From: Ruminococcus sp.
GTDB lineage: Bacteria > Bacillota > Clostridia > Oscillospirales > Ruminococcaceae
Assembly: GCA_019417865.1 (NCBI GenBank)
Contig: DYCW01000231.1
Coordinates: 1 to 12,153 of the forward strand
Reading direction: 5' to 3'
DNA: 12,153 bases
In this document: positions 1-7,800 of the stretch, one piece after another
Layout of the letters: every line of letters begins with the position of its first letter
Numbering within the stretch: position 1 is the stretch's first letter
Program-made: the position numbers and the translations under genes
Notes under the pieces: generated by a model
The model's database searches: none
What the model saw: only the letters and a program-made list of their open reading frames with translations
What the model was told of the DNA's origin: nothing

Positions 1-2
1 GG

Positions 3-56
3 TCTGGATCATCGGATAACAGTTCCCCAAAAATAAACGATATTACAATTATGTGA
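3..56 (+). CDS. Probable C-terminal end of the portal protein (partial)
   Basis: One frame is open from the left edge to a TGA at 54-56 and encodes 18 residues rich in Ser, Asn and Asp. The other two plus frames stop earlier, at 17-19 and 34-36. In HK97-type phages the portal gene directly precedes the prohead protease, and the stop overlaps the ribosome binding site of that gene (GAGGTG, 55-60), as expected for a tightly packed late operon. The fragment is too short to recognise by sequence, so the portal assignment rests on gene order alone. A short low-complexity hydrophilic tail is compatible with a portal C-terminus but is not diagnostic. Confidence 0.35.
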   Translation, partial: SGSSDNSSPKINDITIM

Positions 57-67
57 GGTGTTTTTTA

Positions 68-670
68 ATGGCAGAATTTCATAAAAGAAATTTCATGTTT
101 GACATTCGGGCAGATACTGACAAGGAAAACAGGGCGTATATCACAGGTCGTCCAATTGTTTTTGAATCGAAGACAGATTTGGGATATTGCTGTGAAGTAA
201 TTCGACGTGGTGCATTGGATGATGCGGATTTGTCGGATGTGCGTTTCCTTGTAAATCATAATACCGACATGATACCGCTTGCAAGATACCGGAACGGCGT
301 TGAAAATTCCACGATGCAGATTGCAAGGGATAAAGACGGTTTGACCATGCGTCTTTATTTGGACATCGAAAATAATTCGGACGCTAGATCATTATATTCG
401 GCGGTAAAACGTGGGGATATTACCGGAATGTCATTCATGTTTACAATTGATGCAGACGAATGGGAAGGACTTGAAACAGATCATCCTACACGCTACATCA
501 ATAAAATCGGCGTTGTTGCAGAGGTATCCGCCGTTACTTTTCCGGCATATGAAGCCACTGAAATTTCTGCACGTGATAAACGGGCGGTAGAAGAAGCGAG
601 AAAAGCTTTACAAAAACACAATGATGTGGAACTGGAAAAGCTAAAAGCAAAATATTTATATGGAATTTGA
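68..670 (+). CDS. HK97-family prohead maturation protease
   Basis: A 200-residue capsid maturation protease (peptidase family U35, HK97 gp4-like). It would act inside the procapsid, cleaving the scaffold-like N-terminal arm from the capsid protein and then itself. Family landmarks are visible: the His motif LVNHNT with His64, the Ser motif GDITGMSFMF with Ser122, and the block EVSAVTFPAY at about 152-161, which carries the acidic residue usually counted with the active site. The C-terminal 30 residues are a charged helix. The ATG at 68 is chosen because AGGTG at 56-60 lies seven bases upstream. A GTG at 53 in the same frame would overlap that binding site. The next gene is the major capsid protein, its substrate. 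Confidence 0.93.
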   Translation: MAEFHKRNFMFDIRADTDKENRAYITGRPIVFESKTDLGYCCEVIRRGALDDADLSDVRFLVNHNTDMIPLARYRNGVENSTMQIARDKDGLTMRLYLDIENNSDARSLYSAVKRGDITGMSFMFTIDADEWEGLETDHPTRYINKIGVVAEVSAVTFPAYEATEISARDKRAVEEARKALQKHNDVELEKLKAKYLYGI

Positions 671-686
671 TGGAGGTATCAACACG

Positions 687-1946
687 ATGAGAGAATTTCT
701 GAAAAAGCTAATTGCAAAGAAGGAAAAAGAAGCCGAAGCAATTCGTTCTAAGATGAAGGCTTCGGAATCTGCACAGGAAGTACGGGAACTGGGGGAAACG
801 CTGCAATCTGTTCTGGATGAATTGCAAGAAGCAAATGACAAGCTTGCAGAAATAGACGACGACACAAACAATACGAGCGAACCGCAGAACGAACCTACAG
901 AAGATCCACAGCGTTCTGAATTTAATCCAGCATTGACAAGAAGTCTTGCTGCATTTAATATGAATCAGCAAGAGCAACGAACCGGAAACGCACTGGACAG
1001 CATGGAATACAGACAGGCGTTCATGAAATACGTACAGACCGGCGAATGGAATTACCAGAAGCGTGCGGATGAAACACTGATTACAAGTGATGTGGGTAAA
1101 ATCATTCCGAATACGATTATGAATGAGTTCATTAAGGATCTGAAAGTTTACGGCAATCTGTACAACAGAGTTCGTAAGCTGAATGTAAAAGGCGGCATAG
1201 AATTTCCGATTGAGGAGCTTGTACCGACCGTGACATGGATTACCGAAACGACTGTTTCTGAAACACAAGCAGTCCCGAACATCAAGACAAGCGTTTCTTT
1301 TGGCTATCACATTGTAGAAGCACGTCTGGCACAGTCTCTGTTGTCTCAGGTCGTTTCCCTGCCGTATCTGGAAACCGAAATGGCACGCCTGCTAGCTGAA
1401 GCGTTTGTTAAGGAATTTGACAGAATTATTGTTTCCGGTACTGGTAGCGGACAGCCACTGGGCATTCTGAACGATGCAAGGGTTAAGACCACAAACAAGA
1501 TCACTCTGAGTTCTGCGGATATGGCAGACTGGACAAAATGGAGAACTAAGTTTTTCGCAAAGATTCCGCTGGCATATCGTGGCGAAGGTGTAATGATCAT
1601 GACAGCGGCAACATGGGAAACTTACATTATGACTTTGAAGGATGCAAATGATCGTCCGCTTTACAATGAAACCTATGATCCGCAAACTGGAAATCTGACT
1701 TGCCGTTTTGCTGGTCGTGAAATTATTTTGGTTGAACCGGATATTTTAAAAGATTATGATACCGCTACAACTGGCGAAGCGTGGGCGATCTACCTGAAGC
1801 CCACAGATTATGCGATCAATACCAACTTGCAGATTGGGTTCAAGCGGTGGTTCGATGATGATAAGAATAAGTATTTCAATAAGGGCTTGTGCATCATGGA
1901 TGGTAAGCTGCTGGATGTAAATAGCGTGTATATTTTCACGAAGTAA
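687..1946 (+). CDS. HK97-family major capsid protein
   Basis: A 419-residue major capsid protein of the HK97 gp5 fold. The first 60 or so residues are a highly charged coiled coil, followed by an acidic linker rich in Asn, Glu and Pro. This is the delta domain, which acts as built-in scaffold and is removed by the protease encoded just upstream. Cleavage probably falls before the block MEYRQAFMKYV (about residues 106-116), where the mature N-arm begins; the exact site cannot be read. The body shows family blocks: the E-loop region rich in Val and Thr (VTWITETTVSETQA), the long spine helix after LPYLETEMARLLAEAF, and GTGSGQPLGIL. ATG 687 follows GGAGGT at 672-677 with a nine-base spacer. The in-frame ATG at 660 lies before this site, inside the protease gene. 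Confidence 0.95.
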   Translation: MREFLKKLIAKKEKEAEAIRSKMKASESAQEVRELGETLQSVLDELQEANDKLAEIDDDTNNTSEPQNEPTEDPQRSEFNPALTRSLAAFNMNQQEQRTGNALDSMEYRQAFMKYVQTGEWNYQKRADETLITSDVGKIIPNTIMNEFIKDLKVYGNLYNRVRKLNVKGGIEFPIEELVPTVTWITETTVSETQAVPNIKTSVSFGYHIVEARLAQSLLSQVVSLPYLETEMARLLAEAFVKEFDRIIVSGTGSGQPLGILNDARVKTTNKITLSSADMADWTKWRTKFFAKIPLAYRGEGVMIMTAATWETYIMTLKDANDRPLYNETYDPQTGNLTCRFAGREIILVEPDILKDYDTATTGEAWAIYLKPTDYAINTNLQIGFKRWFDDDKNKYFNKGLCIMDGKLLDVNSVYIFTK

Positions 1947-1959
1947 GGTAGGGGCAACG

Positions 1960-2091
1960 ATGAGTAAAGTAGAAGCGTTGAAAGCATTGGCAGTTGCAAT
2001 GGGGTGTGCTACGAGCATAGATGAGATTACCGGAACGACAGTTGTCGCAGTTTTAGTCTTTATGGCTGAAAATTATCCGCAGTCTTCTTAA
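1960..2091 (+). CDS. Small conserved-looking phage protein between capsid and connector genes
   Basis: This 43-residue ORF starts at ATG 1960, 13 bases after the capsid stop, with a purine-rich site (AAGGTAGGGG, 1945-1954) upstream. It ends at TAA 2089-2091, just before the binding site of the connector gene. It begins MSKVEALKALAVAMGCATSI, has a short hydrophobic stretch (TTVVAVLVFMA) and ends in a polar tail. It fills an otherwise empty gap between two structural genes with good codon structure. I recall short proteins with an EALKALA-type start in similar places in Clostridia phages, sometimes annotated near head fiber proteins. That is a weak recollection, so I leave the function open. 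It could be a head decoration component or a small assembly factor. Confidence 0.7.
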   Translation: MSKVEALKALAVAMGCATSIDEITGTTVVAVLVFMAENYPQSS

Positions 2092-2107
2092 AATGGAGGG
2101 ATCACAT

Positions 2108-2395
2108 ATGACCGATGAGGAATTGCTGCAGAAAGTAAAAACGGGCTTGAATATCACAGGTATCTATCAGGATGAAACTCTGAAAATGTATATTGCAGAT
2201 GTGAAAAGTTTTCTTGTCGATGCAGGTGTGCCGGATGAAATCATAAATAGTTCAGATTCGGTCGGTGTGATCATTCGTGGCGTGTCAGATTTGTGGAATT
2301 ACGGTATGGGTACTGCGGAATTATCACAGTATTTTATACAGCGTGCAGTACAGTTGATTTATAAAGATACCACGAAAAATGAATTGAGGGAATGA
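2108..2395 (+). CDS. Head-tail connector protein, gp6-like
   Basis: A 95-residue, mostly helical protein in the position of the HK97 gp6/SPP1 gp15 adaptor that docks below the portal as the first ring of the neck. The N-terminal part (LLQKVKTGLNITGIYQDETL) is typical of the family, which starts with a helix followed by a short loop and a second helix bearing aliphatic and acidic residues. The later segment DLWNYGMGTAELSQYFIQRA matches the WNYG-type C-terminal helix common in Firmicute phages. ATG 2108 is preceded by GGAGGG at 2095-2100 with seven bases between. The in-frame ATG at 2093 overlaps this site and is rejected. The stop lies one base before the next start. Confidence 0.82.
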   Translation: MTDEELLQKVKTGLNITGIYQDETLKMYIADVKSFLVDAGVPDEIINSSDSVGVIIRGVSDLWNYGMGTAELSQYFIQRAVQLIYKDTTKNELRE

Positions 2396-2396
2396 A

Positions 2397-2741
2397 ATGG
2401 CAAATTATAGACCAAATGAACCGTTTACCGTTCCTATGTTCCTTTTTATTCCAGAAGTAAAAGTGACAAAGGGTGTTGTAAAGAAAATTTATCCGGAAAC
2501 CGGAGAGCTGTTTTACTGTTCCTTTCGCACATTTGGTGGCACAGAAACTTTTAGTAATGATGTACTGACCGTAGAAGATACGGCAACACTGGAAACGTGG
2601 TATAGACCGGATATTAAGTCGGATTGCATTGTAAAAAATGTAGACGGGAAAGCTTATGAAATTTTAGGGACACCGGAAAATATCAATATGCGGAATCAGA
2701 TTTTGCGGTTCAAAGTTCGTGCGGTTTCTGGAGGTGTGTGA
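2397..2741 (+). CDS. Phage head-tail adaptor / head closure protein
   Basis: This 114-residue, beta-rich protein is in the position of the head-tail joining protein (SPP1 gp16-like, Phage_H_T_join type), which closes the neck and holds DNA in the head. Its layout fits: an N-terminal beta strand pair, a loop that mentions a gel of polar residues (FRTFGGTETFSNDVLTVEDT), then the TWYRPDIKSDCIV segment and a C-terminal strand ending in LRFKVRAVSGGV. The latter pattern, a Trp-Tyr/Asp-Ile motif followed by a strand describing the interface, is common in this family. ATG 2397 follows GAGGG at 2386-2390, inside the end of the connector gene. Its stop at 2739-2741 overlaps the region where the next gene must start. 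Confidence 0.78.
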   Translation: MANYRPNEPFTVPMFLFIPEVKVTKGVVKKIYPETGELFYCSFRTFGGTETFSNDVLTVEDTATLETWYRPDIKSDCIVKNVDGKAYEILGTPENINMRNQILRFKVRAVSGGV

Positions 2742-2742
2742 T

Positions 2743-3177
2743 ACGGGAAGAAACAAATTTCTCATTGATACAAGTGGTCTTGCAGAATTGGCACGCAAAC
2801 TTGATAAAATCGGAAATAATGTCGAAAAGGTTGTGGTACAAGCGTTGGAGGATGCCGGAGAAGATGTAGGTGTTGAGACATTGGAAGCAGTGGCAAATGA
2901 GCACCTGCCTCACAAAGGCAAGTATTCGCTTGGTGATACAAAAGAATCTGTCATTTTACATCCGAAAGCTGTCGTGCATGGTTTTGCAATTGAAATTGGA
3001 ATGGGATTTGATAAAACAAAATCTGGATCTGGGACATTGCTGATAACTGGAACGCCGAGGATGCAACCAGACTTAGAACTTGAAAAAATATTTGCAAGTA
3101 GAAAATATACGGTAAATTTGAACAAGCAAATTGCAGAATCCATACAAGATTTAATTGAGGACGAAATGGGAGGATAA
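2743..3177 (+). CDS. HK97 gp10-like head-tail/tail protein, possible ACG start
   Basis: This gene encodes 144 residues if translation starts at ACG 2743. It resembles HK97 gp10-type proteins, small neck or tail components found between the adaptor and the tail terminator. Typical features are the early DTSGLAELARKLDKIGNN segment, a long helix with alternating charges, a His-rich loop (ANEHLPHKGKYSLGDTKESV) and a C-terminal helix. The start is odd. GGAGGT at 2730-2735 lies exactly seven bases before ACG, where an ATG would be expected, giving an M-G-R-N-K-F start. The in-frame GTG at 2734 overlaps this binding site, and the GTG at 2719 has no binding site. If only standard starts are allowed, the gene begins at 2719 or 2734. 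The stop is certain. Confidence 0.8.
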   Translation, partial: TGRNKFLIDTSGLAELARKLDKIGNNVEKVVVQALEDAGEDVGVETLEAVANEHLPHKGKYSLGDTKESVILHPKAVVHGFAIEIGMGFDKTKSGSGTLLITGTPRMQPDLELEKIFASRKYTVNLNKQIAESIQDLIEDEMGG

Positions 3178-3180
3178 ACC

Positions 3181-3534
3181 ATGGAAGATTTTTTAATTGA
3201 AATTTTGTCACAATTTGAATTTCCTGTTCGTCGTCAAGGCAGTTTTTTAGAGTCTGAACCGTATCCAGATAGTTTTTTCACATTCTGGGGTCGTTCAGCA
3301 GATGTGGAAAGCGTTTATGACAATAAAGAACATGCAGTTCTTTACAAGTACGATGTGAATTTCTATTCAACCGACATTGAAAAGACTTACAGTGTATTAA
3401 GAGAAGCAAAGAAAAAATTGAAAGAAAATGGATTTGAAGCATGGGGCGATGCCTATGACGTTGCGAGTGATGAAACGACGCATTCAGGACGTGGTATGGG
3501 TGTTTCATTTCTGAAAGTATTGAAAGGAGAATAA
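3181..3534 (+). CDS. Putative tail completion / tail terminator protein
   Basis: A 117-residue protein located between the gp10-like gene and the major tail protein, where siphophages encode the tail terminator (SPP1 gp17, lambda gpU position) that caps the tail tube at the neck. The sequence has an N-terminal helix, then a FPVRRQGSF strand, a FFTFWGRSADVESVYDNKE segment that in related phages precedes a strand carrying Tyr and Val (LYKYDVNFYS), and a helix with lysines (REAKKKLKENGF). The alpha-beta alternation fits the terminator fold. I recognise the sequence type from Firmicute phages but not a precise family name, so the role rests on order and fold. ATG 3181 follows GGGAGG at 3168-3173, seven bases away. 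Confidence 0.7.
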   Translation: MEDFLIEILSQFEFPVRRQGSFLESEPYPDSFFTFWGRSADVESVYDNKEHAVLYKYDVNFYSTDIEKTYSVLREAKKKLKENGFEAWGDAYDVASDETTHSGRGMGVSFLKVLKGE

Positions 3535-3537
3535 AAC

Positions 3538-4197
3538 ATGGCAGACAATTCTAAAAATGTGTTTGAGTTCCGTGGTGTTGAGGACTTATATTATGCTCGT
3601 GTGGAGGAGGACAGCGAGGGTAATTACAAAGTAGGTAACCCAAAACGTTTGTCCTATACTGCTACAATTGCAAAAGAAGTGGAATCCAGCAGTGAAACAC
3701 ATTACTACGATAATAAGGGCATGATTGCAATTACTGCAAAAGGAGCAGAAACATTTACCTTGACCGTTGCACCGCCTCCACTTGCAGTTTTGGCAGAAAT
3801 CACGGGTCAGGCGTTTGACGCTACAAAAGGAATGTTAATTGAAGGAAATATTACACCTCGTCAATTTGCAATTTTGTACAAAACAAAGGGAACGGATGGA
3901 TTCTGGCGTTACGTTGTCAAGTATAAGGGCGTTTTTGCAATTCCATCTGAAGAAGTAAATACAGAATCCGACAGTATTGATACGACAAATACGGAACTGA
4001 CATTTACGGCAGTAAATACCGTACATAAGTTTGAGATTACAGATTCCATTGCTGCAATAGATGGCACTTCACAAAATAAGACAGAATCCATTTCCGGCAT
4101 TGTTGTAGATGAAAGATATGGACGGGCTGCTAATTTGGCGGATTGGACAACGAAGGTTATGACACCTTCTGACATCGAAGCCGTGACATCCGCATAA
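3538..4197 (+). CDS. Major tail protein, phi13 family
   Basis: A 219-residue tail tube protein of the phi13 type, which polymerises around the tape measure. Recognisable blocks are FRGVEDLYYARV near the N-terminus, a Glu-Ser-rich loop followed by THYYDNKGMIA, and the stretch AKGAETFTLTVAPPPLAVLA, which matches the family's conserved core strand-turn. The second half has alternating strands with Thr and Val (DTTNTELTFTAVNTVHKFEI) and ends near DWTTKVMTPSD, also typical of this family. The start ATG 3538 follows AAAGGAG at 3523-3529. The gene is followed by a 77-base gap holding a strong hairpin, which could lower expression of the downstream tail genes relative to this abundant protein. Confidence 0.9.
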   Translation: MADNSKNVFEFRGVEDLYYARVEEDSEGNYKVGNPKRLSYTATIAKEVESSSETHYYDNKGMIAITAKGAETFTLTVAPPPLAVLAEITGQAFDATKGMLIEGNITPRQFAILYKTKGTDGFWRYVVKYKGVFAIPSEEVNTESDSIDTTNTELTFTAVNTVHKFEITDSIAAIDGTSQNKTESISGIVVDERYGRAANLADWTTKVMTPSDIEAVTSA

Positions 4198-4218
4198 TAT
4201 AAGCGTTTTACAAGTAGA

Positions 4219-4252
4219 TACACCGCATGGGGTGCTGTCTCTATGCGGTGTA
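4219..4252 (+). other. Strong hairpin between major tail and chaperone genes
   Basis: The arms TACACCGCAT (4219-4228) and ATGCGGTGTA (4243-4252) are perfectly complementary. They extend inward with GGGG (4229-4232) and CTCT-type bases (4239-4242) through two G-C and two G-U pairs, giving a 14-pair stem with a six-base loop (4233-4238). No T-run follows directly; the T6 at 4269-4274 is the spacer before the next ATG. It is therefore not a standard Rho-independent terminator. It could be an attenuator, an RNase processing site or an mRNA-stabilising 3' end that favours the major tail protein over later genes. Confidence 0.8.
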
Positions 4253-4274
4253 ATTGGAAAGAGAGGTATTTTTT

Positions 4275-4598
4275 ATGGAATTGACATTGAATATTTATGA
4301 AGACGGAAAAATTGCAAAGACCTATAAAGCATCTGAATTTGATTTGATGTGGGGTACAATGGAGGATCTTGTAAGCTGCATTGACCTTGATAAAGTGAAC
4401 GATACCACCGAAGTAGGAAAGATGGTTTTGAATGTATTGCCACAGCTGAAACCGTTATTGAAACAGATTTTCCCTGGCGTGATGGATTCTGAAATCCGCT
4501 GCACAAAGGTAAAAGAGCTTGTACCTATTTTTATCAAGGCATTCAAATATGCTTTTTCTGAGATTGGCACACTTTCAGGCGGTAACGTGGGAAACTAA
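4275..4598 (+). CDS. Tail assembly chaperone, gpG-like short form
   Basis: A 107-residue tail assembly chaperone in the lambda gpG position between the major tail protein and the tape measure. The N-terminus is a strand pair (MELTLNIYEDGKIAKTYKAS), followed by helices with an acidic central part and a basic, aliphatic block (VKELVPIFIKAFKYAFSEI) that matches Firmicute gpG-like proteins. ATG 4275 follows GAGAGG at 4261-4266. An in-frame TTG at 4254 would precede this site. The last sense codons before the TAA at 4596-4598 form a -1 slippery heptamer, so a fraction of ribosomes should continue into the overlapping frame to make a longer gpGT-like form of about 177 residues. Confidence 0.88.
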   Translation: MELTLNIYEDGKIAKTYKASEFDLMWGTMEDLVSCIDLDKVNDTTEVGKMVLNVLPQLKPLLKQIFPGVMDSEIRCTKVKELVPIFIKAFKYAFSEIGTLSGGNVGN

Positions 4599-4617
4599 CC
4601 GTGGGCGGTGAAACGCC
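4589..4617 (+). promoter_or_regulatory. Programmed -1 ribosomal frameshift signal
   Basis: The heptamer G-GGA-AAC at 4589-4595 has the canonical X-XXY-YYZ form in the reading frame of the chaperone gene, two codons before its stop. A frame shift of -1 leads into the ORF ending at 4807. The -1 frame has a TAA at 4583-4585 just upstream, so the shift must occur in the 10 bases that contain the heptamer. Eight bases downstream, GGCG (4604-4607) and CGCC (4614-4617) can pair with a GTGAAA loop, a plausible but short stimulator. The same type of site (GGGAAAG) is used by lambda gpG-gpT. Confidence 0.88.
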
Positions 4618-4807
4618 GTCCATGTATGATTCTTTTTTTGAAATAACCGTTTCATTATGTGAGCGGTTTACTGCATTAGATCCCATTCGCATACGGCAAT
4701 GCCCTATGCATGAAGTAATTGTCTTAATGAAAAGAACGGTAAAGTACAATCAGCAGAAAAAGAAGCCCAGGAAGATTATGAAACCAGCAAAAGATACGTG
4801 GTTTTAA
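4595..4807 (+). CDS. Tail assembly chaperone extension (gpT-like, reached by -1 frameshift)
   Basis: This frame adds 70 residues to the chaperone after the slip at 4589-4595. It encodes a helix-rich segment, FEITVSLCERFTALDPIRIR, then a block ending in EVIVLMKRTVKYN, and a lysine-rich tail. The L-x(n)-F-x-L-D-P pattern followed by a short motif and a V-x-L-helix is typical of second-frame chaperone extensions. A GTG at 4601 could start an independent protein, but it has no ribosome binding site and lies only two codons into the frame, so fusion is preferred. In lambda the T domain recruits the major tail protein to the tape measure. The stop is 14 bases before the tape measure start. Confidence 0.85.
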   Translation, partial: LTVGGETPSMYDSFFEITVSLCERFTALDPIRIRQCPMHEVIVLMKRTVKYNQQKKKPRKIMKPAKDTWF

Positions 4808-4821
4808 GGTGGTGATACAGT

Positions 4822-7800
4822 ATGGCGAAAAGCACAGAAACCACAACTAAATTTAAAGTTGATATATCAGAATTAAAAAGCAATCTACAACAGGCAAACC
4901 GTGAAATTGCCATGACCAATTCAAAGTTTAAAGAATCCGTTGCAGGAATGGAGAAGTTCACCGATTCAGCAGACGGGTTGACAGCAAAGATTGATCAGTT
5001 GAAGAGCGTGAACGGCAGCTATTCAAAAATTTTGGATGAATATGAAAAAAAGCTTGCGGAAACAGTAGAAAAAGAGGGCGAAAGTTCTGAAACTGCACAA
5101 AATTTGCAGATCAAAATCAATAATCTGAAAGCAGCTATCAAGGGCAATGAAGCCGCAATTTCAAAGTACAGTGATCAGCTTGATGAAATGACCAGTGAAT
5201 CGAATAATAGCGTTTCAGCGGTTGATAAACTCACAAAAGAAATTGCAGATCAAGAAGCTGAGCTTGATGACTTAAAAACCGCATATGAAAATGCCGTTCT
5301 TGAGTATGGAAAAAGTTCTGATGAAGCCAGAGGGTTAGCGACACAAATTTCCAATTTATCAACTGATTTGAATAATAACAGGAATGCGTTGTCAGATGCA
5401 GAAGGTGCTGCTGATAGATTTGACCAAAGTTTGAATGATGTTGACGATTCGAGCAAAACGCTTTCCGATGGATTTACAACTTTAAAGGGTGCACTTGCAG
5501 ACCTTATTTCAGACGGTATTAAAAAATGTATTGATTCTTTCAAAGAACTTATGACAAGCAGCGATCAAGCCTTGAACACGTTGCAGACAAAAACCGGCAT
5601 GTCAACTGAAGAAATGTCAAAGTTTAAAGGTGAGATGGAAGAACTGTATAAGGGCAACTACGGGGAAAGCATGGAAGATATTGCAGATGCGATGGCAACC
5701 GTTGCCCAAAACTCAAAAGAGACAGACCCATCAAAAATAAAAGACTTGGCACAAAATGCAATTGTATTGCGAGATACATTTGGATTTGAGGTCAATGAAT
5801 CTATGCGAGCAGCGAATATGCTTATGGATCAGTTTGGGATTTCTGGTGACGAAGCGTTCAATCTGATCGCACAAGGTGCTCAAAAAGGTTTAGACAAAAA
5901 CGGCGATTTACTTGACACAATAAATGAATATGGTGTTCACTATTCTCAGTTAGGGTATACATCAGAAGAATTTTTCAATTCTCTTGCAAACGGCACAGAA
6001 GCTGGGACGTTTTCAGTTGATAAATTAGGCGATGCCATGAAAGAATTCGGCATAAGAACAAAAGACACTGCCACTACAACGACAGATGCGTTTACACTGT
6101 TAGGTTATGGTGCGGATGCATCTACAGAGGAAATTTCAAAAACAAAAGAAGAAATTGCAAAGTTAGAGAAAAATCTAAAATACGCACAGATGGAACAGGC
6201 AGGATTTAACGACAAAACAAGCGAACTGACTCGTTTAAAAAATGCTGATAAAATCGAAGAATATTCTGCATCACTGGAAGAAGCAAAAGGTAAACTTTCT
6301 GCAATGACATCCACAAGCGACACTTCTCGTGGTAGCATTCAAAAACTACAGGATAAGTTCGCAGAAGGCGGTGAATCTGCAAAAGAAGCGACACAAGAAG
6401 TGTTGGATGCATTATTTTCCATGGAGGATCCAGTTGCACAAAATGCTGCCGGTGTCGGACTTTTTGGCACAATGTGGGAAGATTTGGGTGCTGATGGTGT
6501 AAAAGCCCTTATGGATGTTAGCGGCGAAGCAGACAAAACCGCCCAAACAATGGAGAGTATCAATGATGTAAAATACGATGACATTGGTGCAAGTCTTTCA
6601 GAATTATGGAGAACAATACAGGTAGATGTTTTGCAACCCATTATAGATGAAGTTATACCGCCAGTTAAAGAATTTATCGGATGGGTGCAATCCAACTTAC
6701 CAGAAATTACAGCATTGGTTGTCGGATTAGGGACTGCAATGGTTACTATGTTTGTTGCAAATCAGATTATGGCACTGGTAAAAGCGTTTCAAGCTTTTAA
6801 GGCTGCACAAGAGGGTGTGACGGTTGCACAATGGCTTTTAAATGTGGCAATGAATGCGAATCCAATCGGACTGATTGTTTCAGCCATCGCAGGGTTGGTT
6901 GCTGCATTTGTTATTCTGTGGAATAAATCTGAAGGATTCCGTGAGTTTTGGATAAACTTGTGGGATAAAGTGAAAACTGCATTTTCTACAGCGTGGGAAG
7001 GAATCAAAACTGGATTTGATGCAGTTGCCAATTTCTTCACAGTTACTATTCCAGAAAAATTCAATTCGATTGTAACATTTTTCAAAGAATTACCTGGAAA
7101 AGTTGTAACATATATTCAAGAACTACCTGGTAAGATCATTGAATGGGCAGCAAATTTAAAAGCTACTTTTGATATAAAAGTACATGAAATTATAACGGCA
7201 ATTGGCGAATGGTTTTCAGAATTGCCTTACAAAATTGGTTATGCAATTGGTGCGGTGATAGGAACAATTCTGACATGGGCAGAAAATGTAAAAACGTTTG
7301 TGACAGAAAAAGTACCGGAAATTATTGAAAACATCGTCCAATTTTTTAGAGAATTACCTGAAAAAATCTGGGAATGGCTTACAAATACCATTGCAAAAAT
7401 AGCAACTTGGGCAATCCAAATGCAGCAGAATGCTGCACAGGCAGCAAGTGATTTTATTAGTAATGTAGTAACTAAAATTAAAGAATTGCCTGGCGAAGTA
7501 TGGAGCTGGTTGACAAATACAATTGAAAAAGTTAAAAATTTTGCGACTGATATAGGAACAAAAGCAACCGAAGCAGCAAAAAACTTGTGGGATAATCTTG
7601 TAGACGGAATTACCGGATTGCCAGATAGGATATATAGCATAGGTTCTGATATCGTTAAAGGCTTATGGAATGGTATCAATGATATGGCTGGATGGATTTG
7701 GGATAAAATTCAGGGATTCGGGCAGGGTGTACTTGACGGATTGAAAAGCTTTTTTAGCATCAATTCTCCGTCGAAGGTCATGGCAGATGAAGTGGGACAA

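Noticed and set aside
933..961. TTGACA with a -10-like TAATAT at 17 bases spacing inside the capsid gene
   Set aside because: The -10 matches only four of six bases and there is no reason for a promoter within the linker of the capsid gene.
708..1310. A 200-codon open frame on the minus strand inside the capsid gene
   Set aside because: It lies wholly within a confident HK97 capsid gene, has no ribosome binding site and encodes a Cys/Phe-rich sequence of the kind produced by the antisense of a coding region.
4219..4274. Hairpin plus T6 as a Rho-independent terminator
   Set aside because: The T-run is 16 bases after the stem and serves as the spacer between ribosome binding site and ATG; the essential tail genes follow on the same strand.
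4601..4807. Stand-alone 68-residue gene starting at GTG 4601
   Set aside because: No ribosome binding site, and a -1 slippery heptamer just upstream leads directly into this frame, so it is treated as an extension of the chaperone.
7239..7679. A 146-codon minus-strand open frame inside the tape measure gene
   Set aside because: Antisense shadow of a repetitive coding region; no start signals and no recognisable protein features.
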